64,000 bases of DNA from Isochrysis galbana (taxonomy: Eukaryota > Haptophyta > Isochrysidales > Isochrysidaceae), in NCBI GenBank assembly GCA_018136815.1, contig CM030931.1, positions 6,144,148 through 6,208,147 on the forward strand, read 5' to 3'. Shown here piece after piece: positions 29,554 through 39,330 of this stretch (positions are counted from its first letter, which is position 1; each line of letters opens with the position of its first letter). The notes under the pieces are model-generated. The model was not told the DNA's origin. It ran no database searches and was given only the letters and a program-made list of their open reading frames with translations. Both the position numbers and the translations under genes were made by a program.

Positions 29554-31215
29554 GGGCGAGGCTATGGAACAAACTAGAATGCAACACCATACACAACGTA
29601 TTTAGAGACTTCGGCGCAACAACGCCCTACCGCAGCGAGGAATGCGAACAATACCTTAGAAACAATGACACATACATTCACTTTCAGGGAGAATACATCC
29701 CAAGAGACAAATTCTTGGAATCATGGAACACCGTAGTGGACCACGCCGCATCGATGTTGATGTCATCGGCGGACCCAACGGAAAGAGCGACCATGGCAAC
29801 GAGGAAGGAAACCAGGGAGGAATATAGTTCGGAAGAGCCTACCACAAAAATACGCATAGACCAAGACGGTAGTTATTTTGCCGAAGTCAAAGGCGTATGG
29901 CACGAAGCGGAACTCTCATACCTAGGCACGCCCATAATTGGCGAGAAACTCGACAATGCCCCCGTGCACCTAGATCCCTCCCCGCCGGCACGATGGGGGG
30001 ATGGATACAAATCTAATAAGAGATTAGAATACCCCCTACCTAGCGGACGAATGTACGTTAGACGGAGCTACTCCGCTGGATAAAACGGGTGTAGAACATC
30101 TAACACTGACACGAGCGTTGCAAAAAAAAGGATGGGAAGCGTAGACGCCTAACGGGTCCCGAGAATTGGGCAAAACGACTACCGACACCCGAGAACCGAG
30201 AATACCTGGGAGCACCTAGCCACAATATATACATCCCCGATGATGACGGCGAGGGACACATACCTTCACTTCAAACATCTATCTAACCCACAGAAGACAG
30301 AAGGATAGGTACCTACAACCGTTTCGCACAAAGGGACAAAACGTGCCGCATGTGCAAGGCAGCATATGAATCCTCCACCCACCTAGGAGAATGCCCGAGG
30401 ATAACTAAAATACTCGGGACGCTCGACAAAGTGGCGAGATACACACCCCGGAACGACAGAGGCAGAGAACAGGTCATTATAGATAACCTTTTCATACACC
30501 CCGGGGGGGAAACACCTAAGTCGCTCACCATACTATATACCTTAGCGTGGAGATACATCTTAACAGACTTCTACAGGATACACTACGACGGAATTGAATT
30601 CTCGGAGGAGTCAGTGCTAATAAAAACGATCGACAGATACACGACGCTAAGCAAAGCGCTGCTATTTGCAAACACGACAGACTCGGCTAGGACCGCCCAG
30701 GCAAGCATGGGCAAACAGAAACAGCCGAAAAAGAGGGTCGACATGAACGATATATACCCACTATTCACAATTCACAATAGGCCCAAGAGGGAAATTAGAA
30801 CCTAGCTTGGAACTAGAAACACTAACCACCTCGTTGGGGGTGGTGTACATAATTAATAGCCGAGGGACCCGACTCAGAACAAACTTGAGACGTGCACGCC
30901 CGCGGCTGGACGAACACCCACAGAGACGTACAAGCGACCACCACAGGCGGGAGAGGCGAGAATACCCGAGGCCCACCTACAGCACGTCCTCACTTGACCA
31001 ACAGCAGGCCTGCCCGGAACCCGCACTCTGGACTCTGAACCAGGCTCGCGGTAGCGCACCCGAGCCGAACACCGGAAAGCGGAAACCGAAGATTAAGGAA
31101 TGAAGGAGGGAAGGGGAGGAGGTGGAGGAAAGGGAAGTTAAGGGCGATGTCAATAGTGATAGGGGAATACCCTAGTCTAGTAGGTGCGCAGCCCAGAATC
31201 TTCAGATGTTTTTTT
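29527..31215 (+). mobile_element. 5'-truncated LINE with C-terminal zinc knuckle and T-tail
   Basis: Two coding blocks on the + strand: 29527-30083 (SWARLWNKLECNTIHNVF, a polyprotein tail region) and 30340-30805, whose CRMCKAAYESSTHLGECP matches the Cys-rich motif near the C terminus of LINE ORF2. They lie in different frames with stops between, so the copy is dead. A ~400-bp 3' untranslated region follows, then CTTCAGATG and a T-run at ~31207-31218. The same 3' end occurs at 26268-27127, 40997-41110 and 61973-62270. Endonuclease and reverse transcriptase are absent. The insertion is next to the start of the ankyrin gene. Confidence 0.75.
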
Positions 31216-31298
31216 TTAATGCTGGGGTTTCTTAATGGCGGTGCACCTATACTGTAGTACTAGTACTAGCATGCCTCAGCGGTCAGCGGGGGTACCAC

Positions 31299-31487
31299 GT
31301 TAGAAATTGTAGTGTTGTAGAGCGTCTTGTTGGCTAGCATCCCTAGCCACATACACCGGACACCCGACGAGCCATGCACCAACCGCTCACACCCCCATCG
31401 CAGGATCGCAGGGGATGGCCTCCGTTGCCGATGAGGCACGGTCCCTCAGCACTAAGATTAAACTAGGACAACAAGATAACTCTGACA
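31299..31487 (-). repeat. copia family 2 LTR, solo
   Basis: GTTAGAAATTGTAG to ACTCTGACA. Shares TTGTTGGCTAGCATCCCTAG, CACATACACCGGAC and CTCAGCACTAAGATTAAAC with 37915-38091, 43135-43296 and 47814-47987. Orientation follows from the copy at 47814, which has a polypurine tract. Here none follows, so this is a solo LTR. It ends 35 bp before the predicted start of the next gene, in antisense to it. 31219-31298 has no feature. Confidence 0.75.
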
Positions 31488-31521
31488 AGACGCAAGAGGA
31501 GGAGGACCGACCGACCCGCGA

Positions 31522-33237
31522 GTGAGAGAGGTAGAGCGAGCGAGAGGGCGCCCGCGAGCCGAGGGACGGGCCTTGGCGCCTATCTGCTTCACTCGTCGTG
31601 TTTGTGCGCTCGGATCGTTTCCCTCAGGCATCTGCTGCGTCTTGGTCCACCTCTCTTCCCTCTTGTGCAGAGAGTTCGTCGACATGGGGCTGGTGGCTTG
31701 CGTGGAGGATTCTGCACAGACCGAGTACTTGTGCTCTAGACCCAGCCAGAGCTCACTTCTTGCCACCGACGAGGCTTGGGCGCGCGCAGACACGCGCACG
31801 CCTACGCTCACTACTGGGGATTTCGTGTGCTATCATTCTGCCGAGGAGACCACACAGCATCGAGAGGTTGAGGTGCTAAACTGTCCCCCGGTCCTGCCAG
31901 CCCCAACTCCTCCGGCGAAATCGCGCTCCGGGTCGTCCGGCCGACCACCAGAGAAAAGAGCCGTAGCTGCCTGTATTAAAGCCACGGATGCTGGGACGTA
32001 TGATAGCACGGGACTGATTCTGAAAAGTGCACCGCACAGTCCTGCTCCCGCTCCACGGTCCCGATCCTCGTCGAGCTTTGCAGTCAGTCATCCTTTGTCA
32101 TCCTGTGAATCCACAAGAGAACACATTTATAGTACTCAGGACGGGATGGAGAGCGGACACGAGCGGCGCAGGACGTCGGATCAGCCAGCTAGTTTGTGTC
32201 CAACCATGCTAAAGGCTGGCCACCCATCTCCGTCCGTGTGGCTCCCGAAGGCATTCCATGCAACCAATCTCATTGAGTCACCACGTGAGGGTGCTACAAA
32301 ATCGGACGACGCACTTGTGAAGGGAACCGTCGGTGTGAACGATGGATGTGGGACAAACCTGCCGTGTTCGAACTACGAAAAGGGTGTGCGGGCTGCAGAA
32401 AGTCGAGCCCACGCGGAATTCACGCGCTTCAGGCCCCCGCCTGACGTCTTGCGCGCTAGCACTGCATGTGGCGCCCGGCGCATATGTCAAGGAGGTTTTG
32501 TGACGAGTGCCTCAATCGCATCGGCCATCAACTCAGCCCCGGCTGATACATCCCATGGTCAGAACGAAGGGGAGCTGGAGTTTCGGCAACAGGCTTTCCC
32601 CGACGAGGACGAACGGAAAGCTGGCAGATTGTATGACGCGCTAATCCAAGGCGCTGAGTCAATGGCCGGCGACCTTGACACGCTCAAGAAAGAGGGGGTT
32701 GGGTACATCTCTGGCCCTGATCGTCTTGGACGTCCGACAATCGTCCTCGTGGGGATTCGCATCCATGAACGATGCTCTACGTCCTCGTCTCGAAGGCTAC
32801 TTTTGTTCTACCTTGCTCGGCTGATCAAGTTGATCCGCGAGAAGGACGCTCCTAGACGCGATTTCACGGTGGTCCTTTTGACAACCGGTATGCCCTCAGA
32901 TGGTTCTGGTAGGACTTTCGATTTTTTGCGTGAAGTACTCACAGCATTACCGCTTTCACTCACACGTCGGATGGCTATGCTTTACCTCGTCCACCCAACA
33001 CTCCGATTTCGTCTGGCGTTCGCAGTCCTCGGCATCATGCTTTGGGGACGGTTGACTTTCGTAGACAAGCTGCAACAACTTCGACCAACATTTCCACGCG
33101 GATCTCTCCTCCTACCAGAGATGGTACTACATCACGACTTCATCCTGGATGTGAAACGCGGTTGCAGCGGACGAATGGGTCGCGTGCCTTCAAGCGCTTC
33201 TCTAGATGGACGCGGCGCAGCCCCTCGTCCCCCTTGA
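31522..33237 (+). CDS. CRAL-TRIO (Sec14-like) domain protein
   Basis: 571 codons from the first Met. Met55 (31684) is a likelier start, since the first 54 residues are Arg-rich leader-like sequence. Residues ~55-370 are Ser/Pro-rich and disordered. Residues ~375-550 match the BCH/GDAP-type CRAL-TRIO fold: YISGPDRLGRPTIVLVG, RRDFTVVLLTTGMPSDG, FDFLREVLTALPLSLTRRM, LYLVHPTLRFRLAFAVL, FVDKLQQLRPTFP and LLLPEMVLHHD. Such domains bind small lipids or small GTPase regulators at membranes. If Met55 is used, the protein starts MGLVACVE, a possible N-terminal acylation site (weak). No intron is needed. A solo copia LTR lies immediately upstream. Confidence 0.78.
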   Translation: MREVERARGRPRAEGRALAPICFTRRVCALGSFPSGICCVLVHLSSLLCREFVDMGLVACVEDSAQTEYLCSRPSQSSLLATDEAWARADTRTPTLTTGDFVCYHSAEETTQHREVEVLNCPPVLPAPTPPAKSRSGSSGRPPEKRAVAACIKATDAGTYDSTGLILKSAPHSPAPAPRSRSSSSFAVSHPLSSCESTREHIYSTQDGMESGHERRRTSDQPASLCPTMLKAGHPSPSVWLPKAFHATNLIESPREGATKSDDALVKGTVGVNDGCGTNLPCSNYEKGVRAAESRAHAEFTRFRPPPDVLRASTACGARRICQGGFVTSASIASAINSAPADTSHGQNEGELEFRQQAFPDEDERKAGRLYDALIQGAESMAGDLDTLKKEGVGYISGPDRLGRPTIVLVGIRIHERCSTSSSRRLLLFYLARLIKLIREKDAPRRDFTVVLLTTGMPSDGSGRTFDFLREVLTALPLSLTRRMAMLYLVHPTLRFRLAFAVLGIMLWGRLTFVDKLQQLRPTFPRGSLLLPEMVLHHDFILDVKRGCSGRMGRVPSSASLDGRGAAPRPP

Positions 33238-33432
33238 CGATGTTTGGCGTGCGGGGGTAGTAGTAGGTAGCATGAGAGCACAAGAAGGTGCAACACGAGG
33301 TCCCCTTTTTTCAGCCATGCCCCCTCCCCATTTAAGTATAGAAGTGCAGGGGCAACCACATTTTGGAGGGTAGACCGGCGACTCGCCACCCGCTTTGAGG
33401 CTGTCAGGTGTTGGTGAGTTTGGGTATGCGAA

Positions 33433-34288
33433 TAGCCAACTACTTTTATAAGTAGGAGGCCAATGGGGGCCTTGCGCCCCCCTCTCTCCATCGCAGACAC
33501 CCGCGCCCCTGGGTGGGCCTGCACAGCCAATGGCAGGGGCTGAGCTGACGTCACAATGGTCCAGGTCCTCGCCGAGCGCGCGTCGCGCGCCGCACTCACT
33601 CGCCTGCTCTGGCCCTCGCTCGTACTGACCCCCCACCACCACCACTGACCCATAGACCACCAGGGCCGCCAGGAGGGCACCCAGGGCCAGCGAGGCGAGC
33701 GAGGGAGAGGTAGGAGAGGCCAGGGGCACTGCCCTAGCCTCCACTGCCCCCTGAGCAGCCCCAGCTGGCCCTCGGGGGGGGGGGGGGGAGGGACCCCGCA
33801 GAGGGGGGGCATGGCGCGCGCAGGCATCACATGCCCGCAGGAGAACGAAGAGAGAAGAGAACGACGGAGTGGCCCCCCGATACCTGCCACAGGGACGTCT
33901 TGAGCCACTCCCTTCTTCTCGCCCCTCCTGTCGCCAGCCGCCCCCCTTCGCCCGTTTGCTAACGCAAACGGGGCTCGTTTCTCACCACACTCCATCGGGG
34001 GGGGTGCAAATCCCCCCCTCTCCCTCATTCCATTCTCTTCCGCCCCGGTCCCTGCGGCGCGTCGCCATGCGGCGCGCCATGGCCTGCTCTCAGAGGTCCT
34101 TCAGGGGCGCCCAGAGGGCCAGCAGGGGCAGCTCCCCACTAGGGGTCTGGGCTGAATTGATGAGTGCCCTGCCCCTGCCAGGGGGCAGGGGCTGGGGTTG
34201 AATGTACGGGCCCACCCCGGGGGGTGTCCGCGATGGAGAGAGGGGGGCGCGAGGCCCCCATTGACCCCCACTTATAAAAGTAGGTTGC
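33433..34288. repeat. inverted pair of hairpin-headed elements (subfamily 2)
   Basis: The left half starts CTACTTTTATAAGTAGG (33433) followed by GGCCAATGGGGGCCTTGCGCCCCC and runs inward. The right half, from about 33870, ends GGCCCCCATTGACCCCCACTTATAAAAGTAG (to ~34283) in the opposite orientation. Both halves contain the family core. The right half closely matches 38560-39133, including CCCGTTTGCTAACGCAAACGGG near 33951. The whole could fold back on itself. 33238-33432 and 34289-34406 hold no recognised feature. Confidence 0.7.
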
Positions 34289-34406
34289 CGCGCCGCGACC
34301 CATAAAAATTTGTTAAAAATTTAAATTTAATGACGAACTAGAACTAGAACTAGAACTAGCACCAAGCCCCAAACTCTTGAGACTGGCAGAGAGACTTGGC
34401 AAAACT

Positions 34407-34664
34407 TCATAATGAGCCTTTCAAAATAAGTCGAGCGTAATTTTCCATTATGGTGCGATACCGTGGTAGCTGTTGAACATCCCAACCATGGTTCTTCATT
34501 TCAAATAGTATTTGTGCATCATCATACCACTCAGTGTGTAAGACGGGTGTATTGGCACTGTTCAGTGGCAGGAATATGTTGCAATCATTTGTTTCGTTTG
34601 GGGGTGAAAAAAACTCAAGACCTCGGGTTGCATTCTTCAACAAGAGCAGTGAGCATGGTTGCAT
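34407..34664 (-). CDS. possible 3' exon or gene remnant
   Basis: The frame encodes FFSPPNETNDCNIFLPLN, TEWYDDAQILFEMKNHGW and YRTIMENYARLILKGSL before a stop. Composition and residue balance look like real protein, unlike the GC-rich repeats around it. The 5' side runs into low-complexity sequence, and no partner exon was found. Not identified; could be a remnant of a retroelement or a host gene. Confidence 0.3.
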   Translation of the reverse strand: MQPCSLLLLKNATRGLEFFSPPNETNDCNIFLPLNSANTPVLHTEWYDDAQILFEMKNHGWDVQQLPRYRTIMENYARLILKGSL

Positions 34665-34782
34665 TCTTCAACAAGGGCGGGACGATCGTCCAAGTTGGAG
34701 TGGAGCGGCCGTGGGTCTACGTCCAGGTTAGGGGCTAAGTTAGAGGTCAATACAAATTGTATACCTAAATAGACAGGATGGG

Positions 34783-35537
34783 GCAACTAAGTTTATACTT
34801 GGTTGCCCCATGGGGGGGCACGAGCCCCCCCCTCTCTCCACTCCTCCCCTGCCATGGGGGAGGAACCACTCATCCTCCTGGCACGCCTGATGGCTTGCCA
34901 GGAGGCCACTGCCCTGCTGACCCACTCTCTCCCTGGCAGGCTCGCCTGCCTCGCGCGTCCTGGCCTGTCGTGGCCAGCCCATCGCTCCAACCCCCCCTCC
35001 CCCCCTGGTCGACAGGCAGACAGGTGCAGAGTGGGGGGCCCAGAGGCCCAGGAGCGCCAGCGAGGGAGAGGCAGGGGAGGCCAGGGCCCAGCCCCAGCCT
35101 CCTCTGCCCCCTGAGCTGGCCTCCAGGAGCCTCCAGGGGCCGCCAGAGGGCAGCTGCAGGCCTGCCGCAGGCGCGCCATCGCGCGTGCCGCAGGAGAGGG
35201 GAGAGAGAGCGCGGAGAAGGGGGTGGGCGGAGCGAGAGCTCCGCTCACCGAAAAATTGGTAAGTCCCGCACCTGTTTACAGGATAAGTCGGGACTGAGTC
35301 GGCCGCCCACTCGGAGACACAGGAGGAAGGGGGGAAAGATCACCGGGGGGGGCGCGGGCCACCGGACCATATCTAAGCCCTTCACCCCTGTCCCCCTAGT
35401 AGTGCACGGGGGGAGCCGCCTTATGGCGGGGGGAGAAGGGCCGGGGGAGTGGGGGTGTAGAAAGTATGCTACGTGCTACGTGTAGTAGGTAGTGGTTCCA
35501 TTCGCCGCGAGTGCGGTAAGAATATTAGAAGGTTTTT
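34783..35537 (+). mobile_element. full-length hairpin-headed, T-tailed element with 16-bp target duplication
   Basis: 755 bp between perfect direct repeats AAATAGACAGGATGGG (34767-34782 and 35538-35553). It starts GCAACTAAGTTTATACTTGGTTGC, a strong hairpin, then CCCCATGGGGGGGCACGAGCCCCCCC, a second hairpin. The GC-rich body contains CCTCTGCCCCCTGAGCTGGC near 35099. A nested hairpin, AAGTCCCGCACCTGTTTACAGG to GTCGGGACT, lies at about 35260-35295. The 3' end is GGTAAGAATATTAGAAGGTTTTT. Near-equal length to the copy at 40225-40978. No long ORF conserved. This is the best type copy of the family. Confidence 0.85.
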
Positions 35538-35553
35538 AAATAGACAGGATGGG

Positions 35554-36329
35554 TGTGACAAAAAAAGGAACCTCGAGTTGCACCTTCGTACTTACCTCTA
35601 CCTGGCAACCGTTGCCGTCGTGTGGAAGCTGAAATTATACCTATACCGCTTCCGCTTGACCGGCACCCTGCAGCGGCGGCTTGACTGAGGCAAGCAACGA
35701 GGGGCATGGCACAACGTATTTGCCCCTTTCTTTCCCCCGCCCCTCCTTGCTCCGCGGCGGATTGTCGCCGGCGCAACCCTTCCCCGCCCTTTGCGATGGG
35801 CGCCCTCTTCTCGAGTGTCCCATTGGGGGGGGTTGCAGTTTGGGGGAGAGCCGCCCTCAGGTTTCCCCAAGAGAGGCTCTCTCTCTTTAAAAAAATTCTT
35901 GAATAAGCCGGCTAACGCTGCTATGCTGCCACCCTACATTGGGGATCCCCGACAACGCCCTTGCCCCACACTATCTCTCACCCACGCTTCCTCCCGAGGC
36001 TCTCTCTCTAAGGTTTCCCCATTCGGTACTCACTCTTTTCCGTCTCTCCGGGATCCGCCTCCCTTTGTCAGCATTCTCTCTCTTCGGGTTCTCCGGGACC
36101 CCCCCCTATGTTCTCTTGTGCGGTCCCCGAGGTCCCCTCCTTTATTTCCAACCCACCCCACCCCGTTTGTTCCCTTGTTTCGCTCCTGCCCCTTGAGTGC
36201 CTTTCCCGCCCTTTCTCCCCGTTTCTTCGTCCCAGAGTCTCCGAGTGCGCTCAGTGAGGCTGTGTGCGAGCTCTCCCGTCCGGTGTCGCCCCGTGTCGGC
36301 ACCGGAAGTTCCAACATCGGTCCAGCTAC
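35554..36329. other. intergenic, pyrimidine-rich, no gene recognised
   Basis: The + strand is rich in CT from about 35960 to 36260. Open frames here are low-complexity Pro/Ser/Leu translations. Probably the downstream region of the NSUN5-like gene that ends at 36330. Confidence 0.45.
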
Positions 36330-37700
36330 CTATATCTCTTCGGTAGTGTTCCCGCTGCGTTCAAACATGGCAACGAAGAAGCCGTTGGTGAGCCATTCCG
36401 GACCAGCGCGCACCATCTTTTCGCACTCAGAACGCACGTCGTCAGATAGAGGGATTCCACGGCACGGCCACGAAGGGATGGCATGGACGAGGCGCCAACC
36501 CGCATCGACGACGTCGGGTTGGCTGGCGACGGTGAGCGCGACCACTTCATTTTCGAGAGGATGGACTGAGCATGTCGAGTAGGCTACCCGCCGTACTTTC
36601 GGCAGCCTGAGCGCATGCAACAGTAGGCGAACTTGAAGGGCAGCGAGAGCGCGGAGACGGGTCGAGTCGCCCGCCGATCCGTGCACGGAGTCCCTCGCTT
36701 CTTCCCCCTCCTCGATTTGCCTTTCGACCATGCCCGAACCTGAGCATGACGGATCGAGCAAGACTGCTGTAGCGTCTCTCCAAGGGTTCTCCTCCGGTGA
36801 AACGCTGAGAAAATCTCCCTCGATGACGCGCACCAAAGAATCGGCGTGTACCGTAGCAAGGCGCGCGCGCAGCATCCTGGCGCGAGTCGGGTCACGTTCC
36901 ACAGCCACAACGGAGCCTCCAGGTGCGGCAAGTGCTGCCAATTGCGAGGTTTTGTTTCCCGGAGCCGCACAGCAATCGATCAAGGCCTCGCCCTCTCGAG
37001 GCGCAAGCGCTACCGGCGTGAAGCAAGAAGCCTTGTCCTGGAGGATCAGAGTGCCGTGCTTCACCATTTGATGACGGTGGAGCTCAAGCCCAGCCGGCAA
37101 GACAAGAAGATCGGGCACCGTCTCATCCATCCACATCATCCCACTCTTGGGTCCCATCGACGTAAACGTACCCACACCTACGGTGCGCCACATTTCGCGA
37201 CAGCCAAGGGCTGGCGCAGACTCGAGCGTGTAGCCTTCCCGTTGCAACACCGCCACAACGTCAGCAGTGCGCGCAAGCAGTGTGTTGACGCGAACATACC
37301 GCGGCAGCCGTGGCAAAGCAGAAGACAATCCCCTACGCCCTGTAAACCTTGTGGACTGGCCGTGGGCCAGCGGTCGCCCTTTGGATGCACGTAACAGCCT
37401 CGCCTGCCATCGGAGCAGCTTAACCCGCACACTGGGTGACCACACCGCACCCTTGCCTTGCGCCCTGAGCCCCCGCCCGAAGAGCAGCTCGTGCGCGGCG
37501 AGCAGGGCTTCGGCGTGGGCCTTCCCTCCCTCCTCGACAGCATGTGCAAGCCCCGCGTCGGCGAGCGCACGTTGGAGCAGCGTCTTACGACGGAGCGTCT
37601 CGCTCACTAGGGCGAACGAGGCGCGGTCATTGTGGCATATCCCCTTGAGGCTGGCGCCGCCAAGGACCTTGGTGAGCGCGCGGACGACAGAGGCGCGCAT
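36330..37700 (-). CDS. NSUN5-like rRNA cytosine-C5 methyltransferase
   Basis: 456 residues, one exon. SAM-binding motif IDCCAAPGNKTSQLAALA starts at 241. VVAVERDPTRARML (264-277) is the acidic loop binding the ribose. LDPSCSGSGM (315-324) holds one catalytic Cys (319), and VAYSTCSVHPLENE (372-385) holds the nucleophilic Cys (377). RYVRVNTLL (134-142) is the usual N-terminal PUA/RNA-binding lead-in. PSCSGSGM in place of PCSG-type motifs is typical of NSUN5/Rcm1, which methylates a cytosine in large-subunit rRNA. The action would be nucleolar or, if the Arg-rich start is a transit peptide, organellar. The catalytic residues are complete. A copia LTR lies 215 bp upstream of the ATG. Confidence 0.88.
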   Translation of the reverse strand: MRASVVRALTKVLGGASLKGICHNDRASFALVSETLRRKTLLQRALADAGLAHAVEEGGKAHAEALLAAHELLFGRGLRAQGKGAVWSPSVRVKLLRWQARLLRASKGRPLAHGQSTRFTGRRGLSSALPRLPRYVRVNTLLARTADVVAVLQREGYTLESAPALGCREMWRTVGVGTFTSMGPKSGMMWMDETVPDLLVLPAGLELHRHQMVKHGTLILQDKASCFTPVALAPREGEALIDCCAAPGNKTSQLAALAAPGGSVVAVERDPTRARMLRARLATVHADSLVRVIEGDFLSVSPEENPWRDATAVLLDPSCSGSGMVERQIEEGEEARDSVHGSAGDSTRLRALAALQVRLLLHALRLPKVRRVAYSTCSVHPLENEVVALTVASQPDVVDAGWRLVHAIPSWPCRGIPLSDDVRSECEKMVRAGPEWLTNGFFVAMFERSGNTTEEI

Positions 37701-37914
37701 GTAGCAAGGGCAGGCGCGTCCTAGAGCCCGAGATCGTGTGAGAGGGCGCCGGCGTTAAGATAAGCAAGAGAGGCTCCAGTCAACGCCACCAAGCTCCCCT
37801 CTTCCGACGACGACGGGCGGGATGCTTCTTGTTGGACGGCTTCCTCTTCTCCACCTCCCTCTCAGTCCGCGAGGGAGCGAGACCTCCGTCTCCCCTCTCC
37901 GACGTATAAATATC

Positions 37915-38091
37915 GTTAGAACTTATAGCGTCGTATGACATCTTGTTAGCTAGCACTCCTAGCCACATACACCGGACGAGCCATGCGCCAACCGCGCACA
38001 CCCCTATCGCGGGGTAGGGGCTCCGTTGCCGTCGAAAGGCTACGGTCCCGCAGCACTAAGGTTATACTAACACAACAATAAAACTCTGACG
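37915..38091 (-). repeat. copia family 2 3' LTR
   Basis: GTTAGAACTTATAGCG to ACTCTGACG (177 bp), followed by CTCCCCCATCGCC, the reverse complement of a GGCGATGGGGGAG polypurine tract. It is therefore the 3' LTR of a minus-strand element truncated on its 5' side. TATAAATATC directly adjoins the LTR end at 37905-37914. The interval 37701-37914 is the upstream region of the NSUN5-like gene. Confidence 0.75.
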
Positions 38092-39330
38092 CTCCCCCAT
38101 CGCCAAAGGCGAAACCCTGATTCTCCCAATCGTTGCCATTCCCGAGAAAGGTACAAGCTTACCTTCGAGGCTGAAATGTGCTCAAGCGTCAAAGACATAA
38201 CAACAATCTATCTGAGCATTAGTACCACTACTCTCACTAGCCCGGTACTAACACGACAGCCCTCAGCGCACCTGCCCGTACACCTTGCGCGTGCTGTTGT
38301 CACAGATACATACTACTATGTACTATGCACCCCTCCACATCTCCCCCCTCGCATGCCCCCGGCTCCCATTCTAACTCCCCACAAGTTAAAATGGGGGAAA
38401 ACCCATTGAGGCGGACCGGTCGACGCCGGCCGACTCTCCGGGAAAAAGCACCGGGGGGGGGGGGAGGAACCTCTCGTCAAAAAAGAAGAACGGCCCTTAC
38501 AGCTCTCGCCGCGAGCTGTCCTCGAGAAATAAAAGACTGCGCCTCGAGATACCTGCCACAGTGGTTCCCGTAGGCGTCTTGAGTCTCTCCCTCCTCCTCT
38601 TCCTCCTGTCGCCAGCCGCCCCCCTCCGCCCATTTGCTAACGCAAATGGGTCTCGTTTCTCACCACACTCCATCGGGGGGGGTGCAAATCCCCCCTCTCC
38701 CTCGTTCCATTCTCTTCCGCCCCGGTCCCTGCGGCGCGTCGCCATGCGGCGCGCCATGGCCTGCTCTCAGAGGTCCTTCAGGGGCGCCCAGAGGACCAGC
38801 AGGGGCAGCTCAGGGGGCAGTGGAGGCTGGGGCTCAGCCCCTGGCCCCCCTGCCTCTCCCTCGCTCGCCTCGCTGGCCTTGGGTGCAGCCCTGAGGCCCC
38901 TGTCTGCCTGGCGACCAGGGATGGGGGGGAGTCAGTACGAGAGCAGGCCCATGCGGGCCTGGGAGTGCGGCTCGCGACCCGCGCCCACTAGGGGTCTGGG
39001 CTGAATTGATGAGTGCCCTGCCCCTGCCAGAGGGCAGGGGCTGGGGTTGAATGTACGGGCCCACCCCGGGGGTGTCCGCGATGGAGAGAGGGGGGCGCGA
39101 GGCCCCCATTGACCCCCACTTATAAAAGTAGGTTATGACAAGCGTCAAAGACATAGGCCAGCAACAATTCTTCGCCTAAGTCGGCGGCATCCAAACCTGT
39201 AACATTCCTGCGTCGTGACCCAGCACCTGGTTGCCTAGTTGAGGTTGAATGAAGTGGAGGCTATTACCAAGCAAGTGACATGAAACATGAAGTCAGAGAA
39301 TGGGGCATGCGGGGTTAAATCCAAGATGTT
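38092..39330 (-). mobile_element. 3' internal remnant of copia family 2, interrupted
   Basis: 38092-38199 matches 47988-48090 (CCCCCATCGCCAAAGGCGAA, then ACAAGC, then GCTCAAGCG). The match resumes after 39155 (GGCC...ATTCTTCGCCTAAG against GGCCGACGAAGGATTCTC at 48091). The gap is an inserted hairpin-headed element at 38200-39138. The right limit is vague. Confidence 0.6.
38200..39138 (-). mobile_element. hairpin-headed element (subfamily 2) with 17-bp target duplication
   Basis: 939 bp flanked by CAAGCGTCAAAGACATA at 38183-38199 and 39139-39155. Its 5' hairpin end is on the right (CCCATTGACCCCCACTTATAAAAGTAGG, up to ~39132). Its 3' end on the left reads, on the element strand, GCTCAGATAGATTGTTGT. 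It contains CCCATTTGCTAACGCAAATGGG (38628-38649) and the family core GGGGGCAGTGGAGGCTGGGG (38814-38833). It lies inside a recognisable copia remnant, which proves insertion. Confidence 0.78.

Noticed and set aside
35791-36582. 263-codon ORF on the + strand
   Set aside because: Pyrimidine-rich low complexity that overlaps the end of the NSUN5-like gene in antisense.
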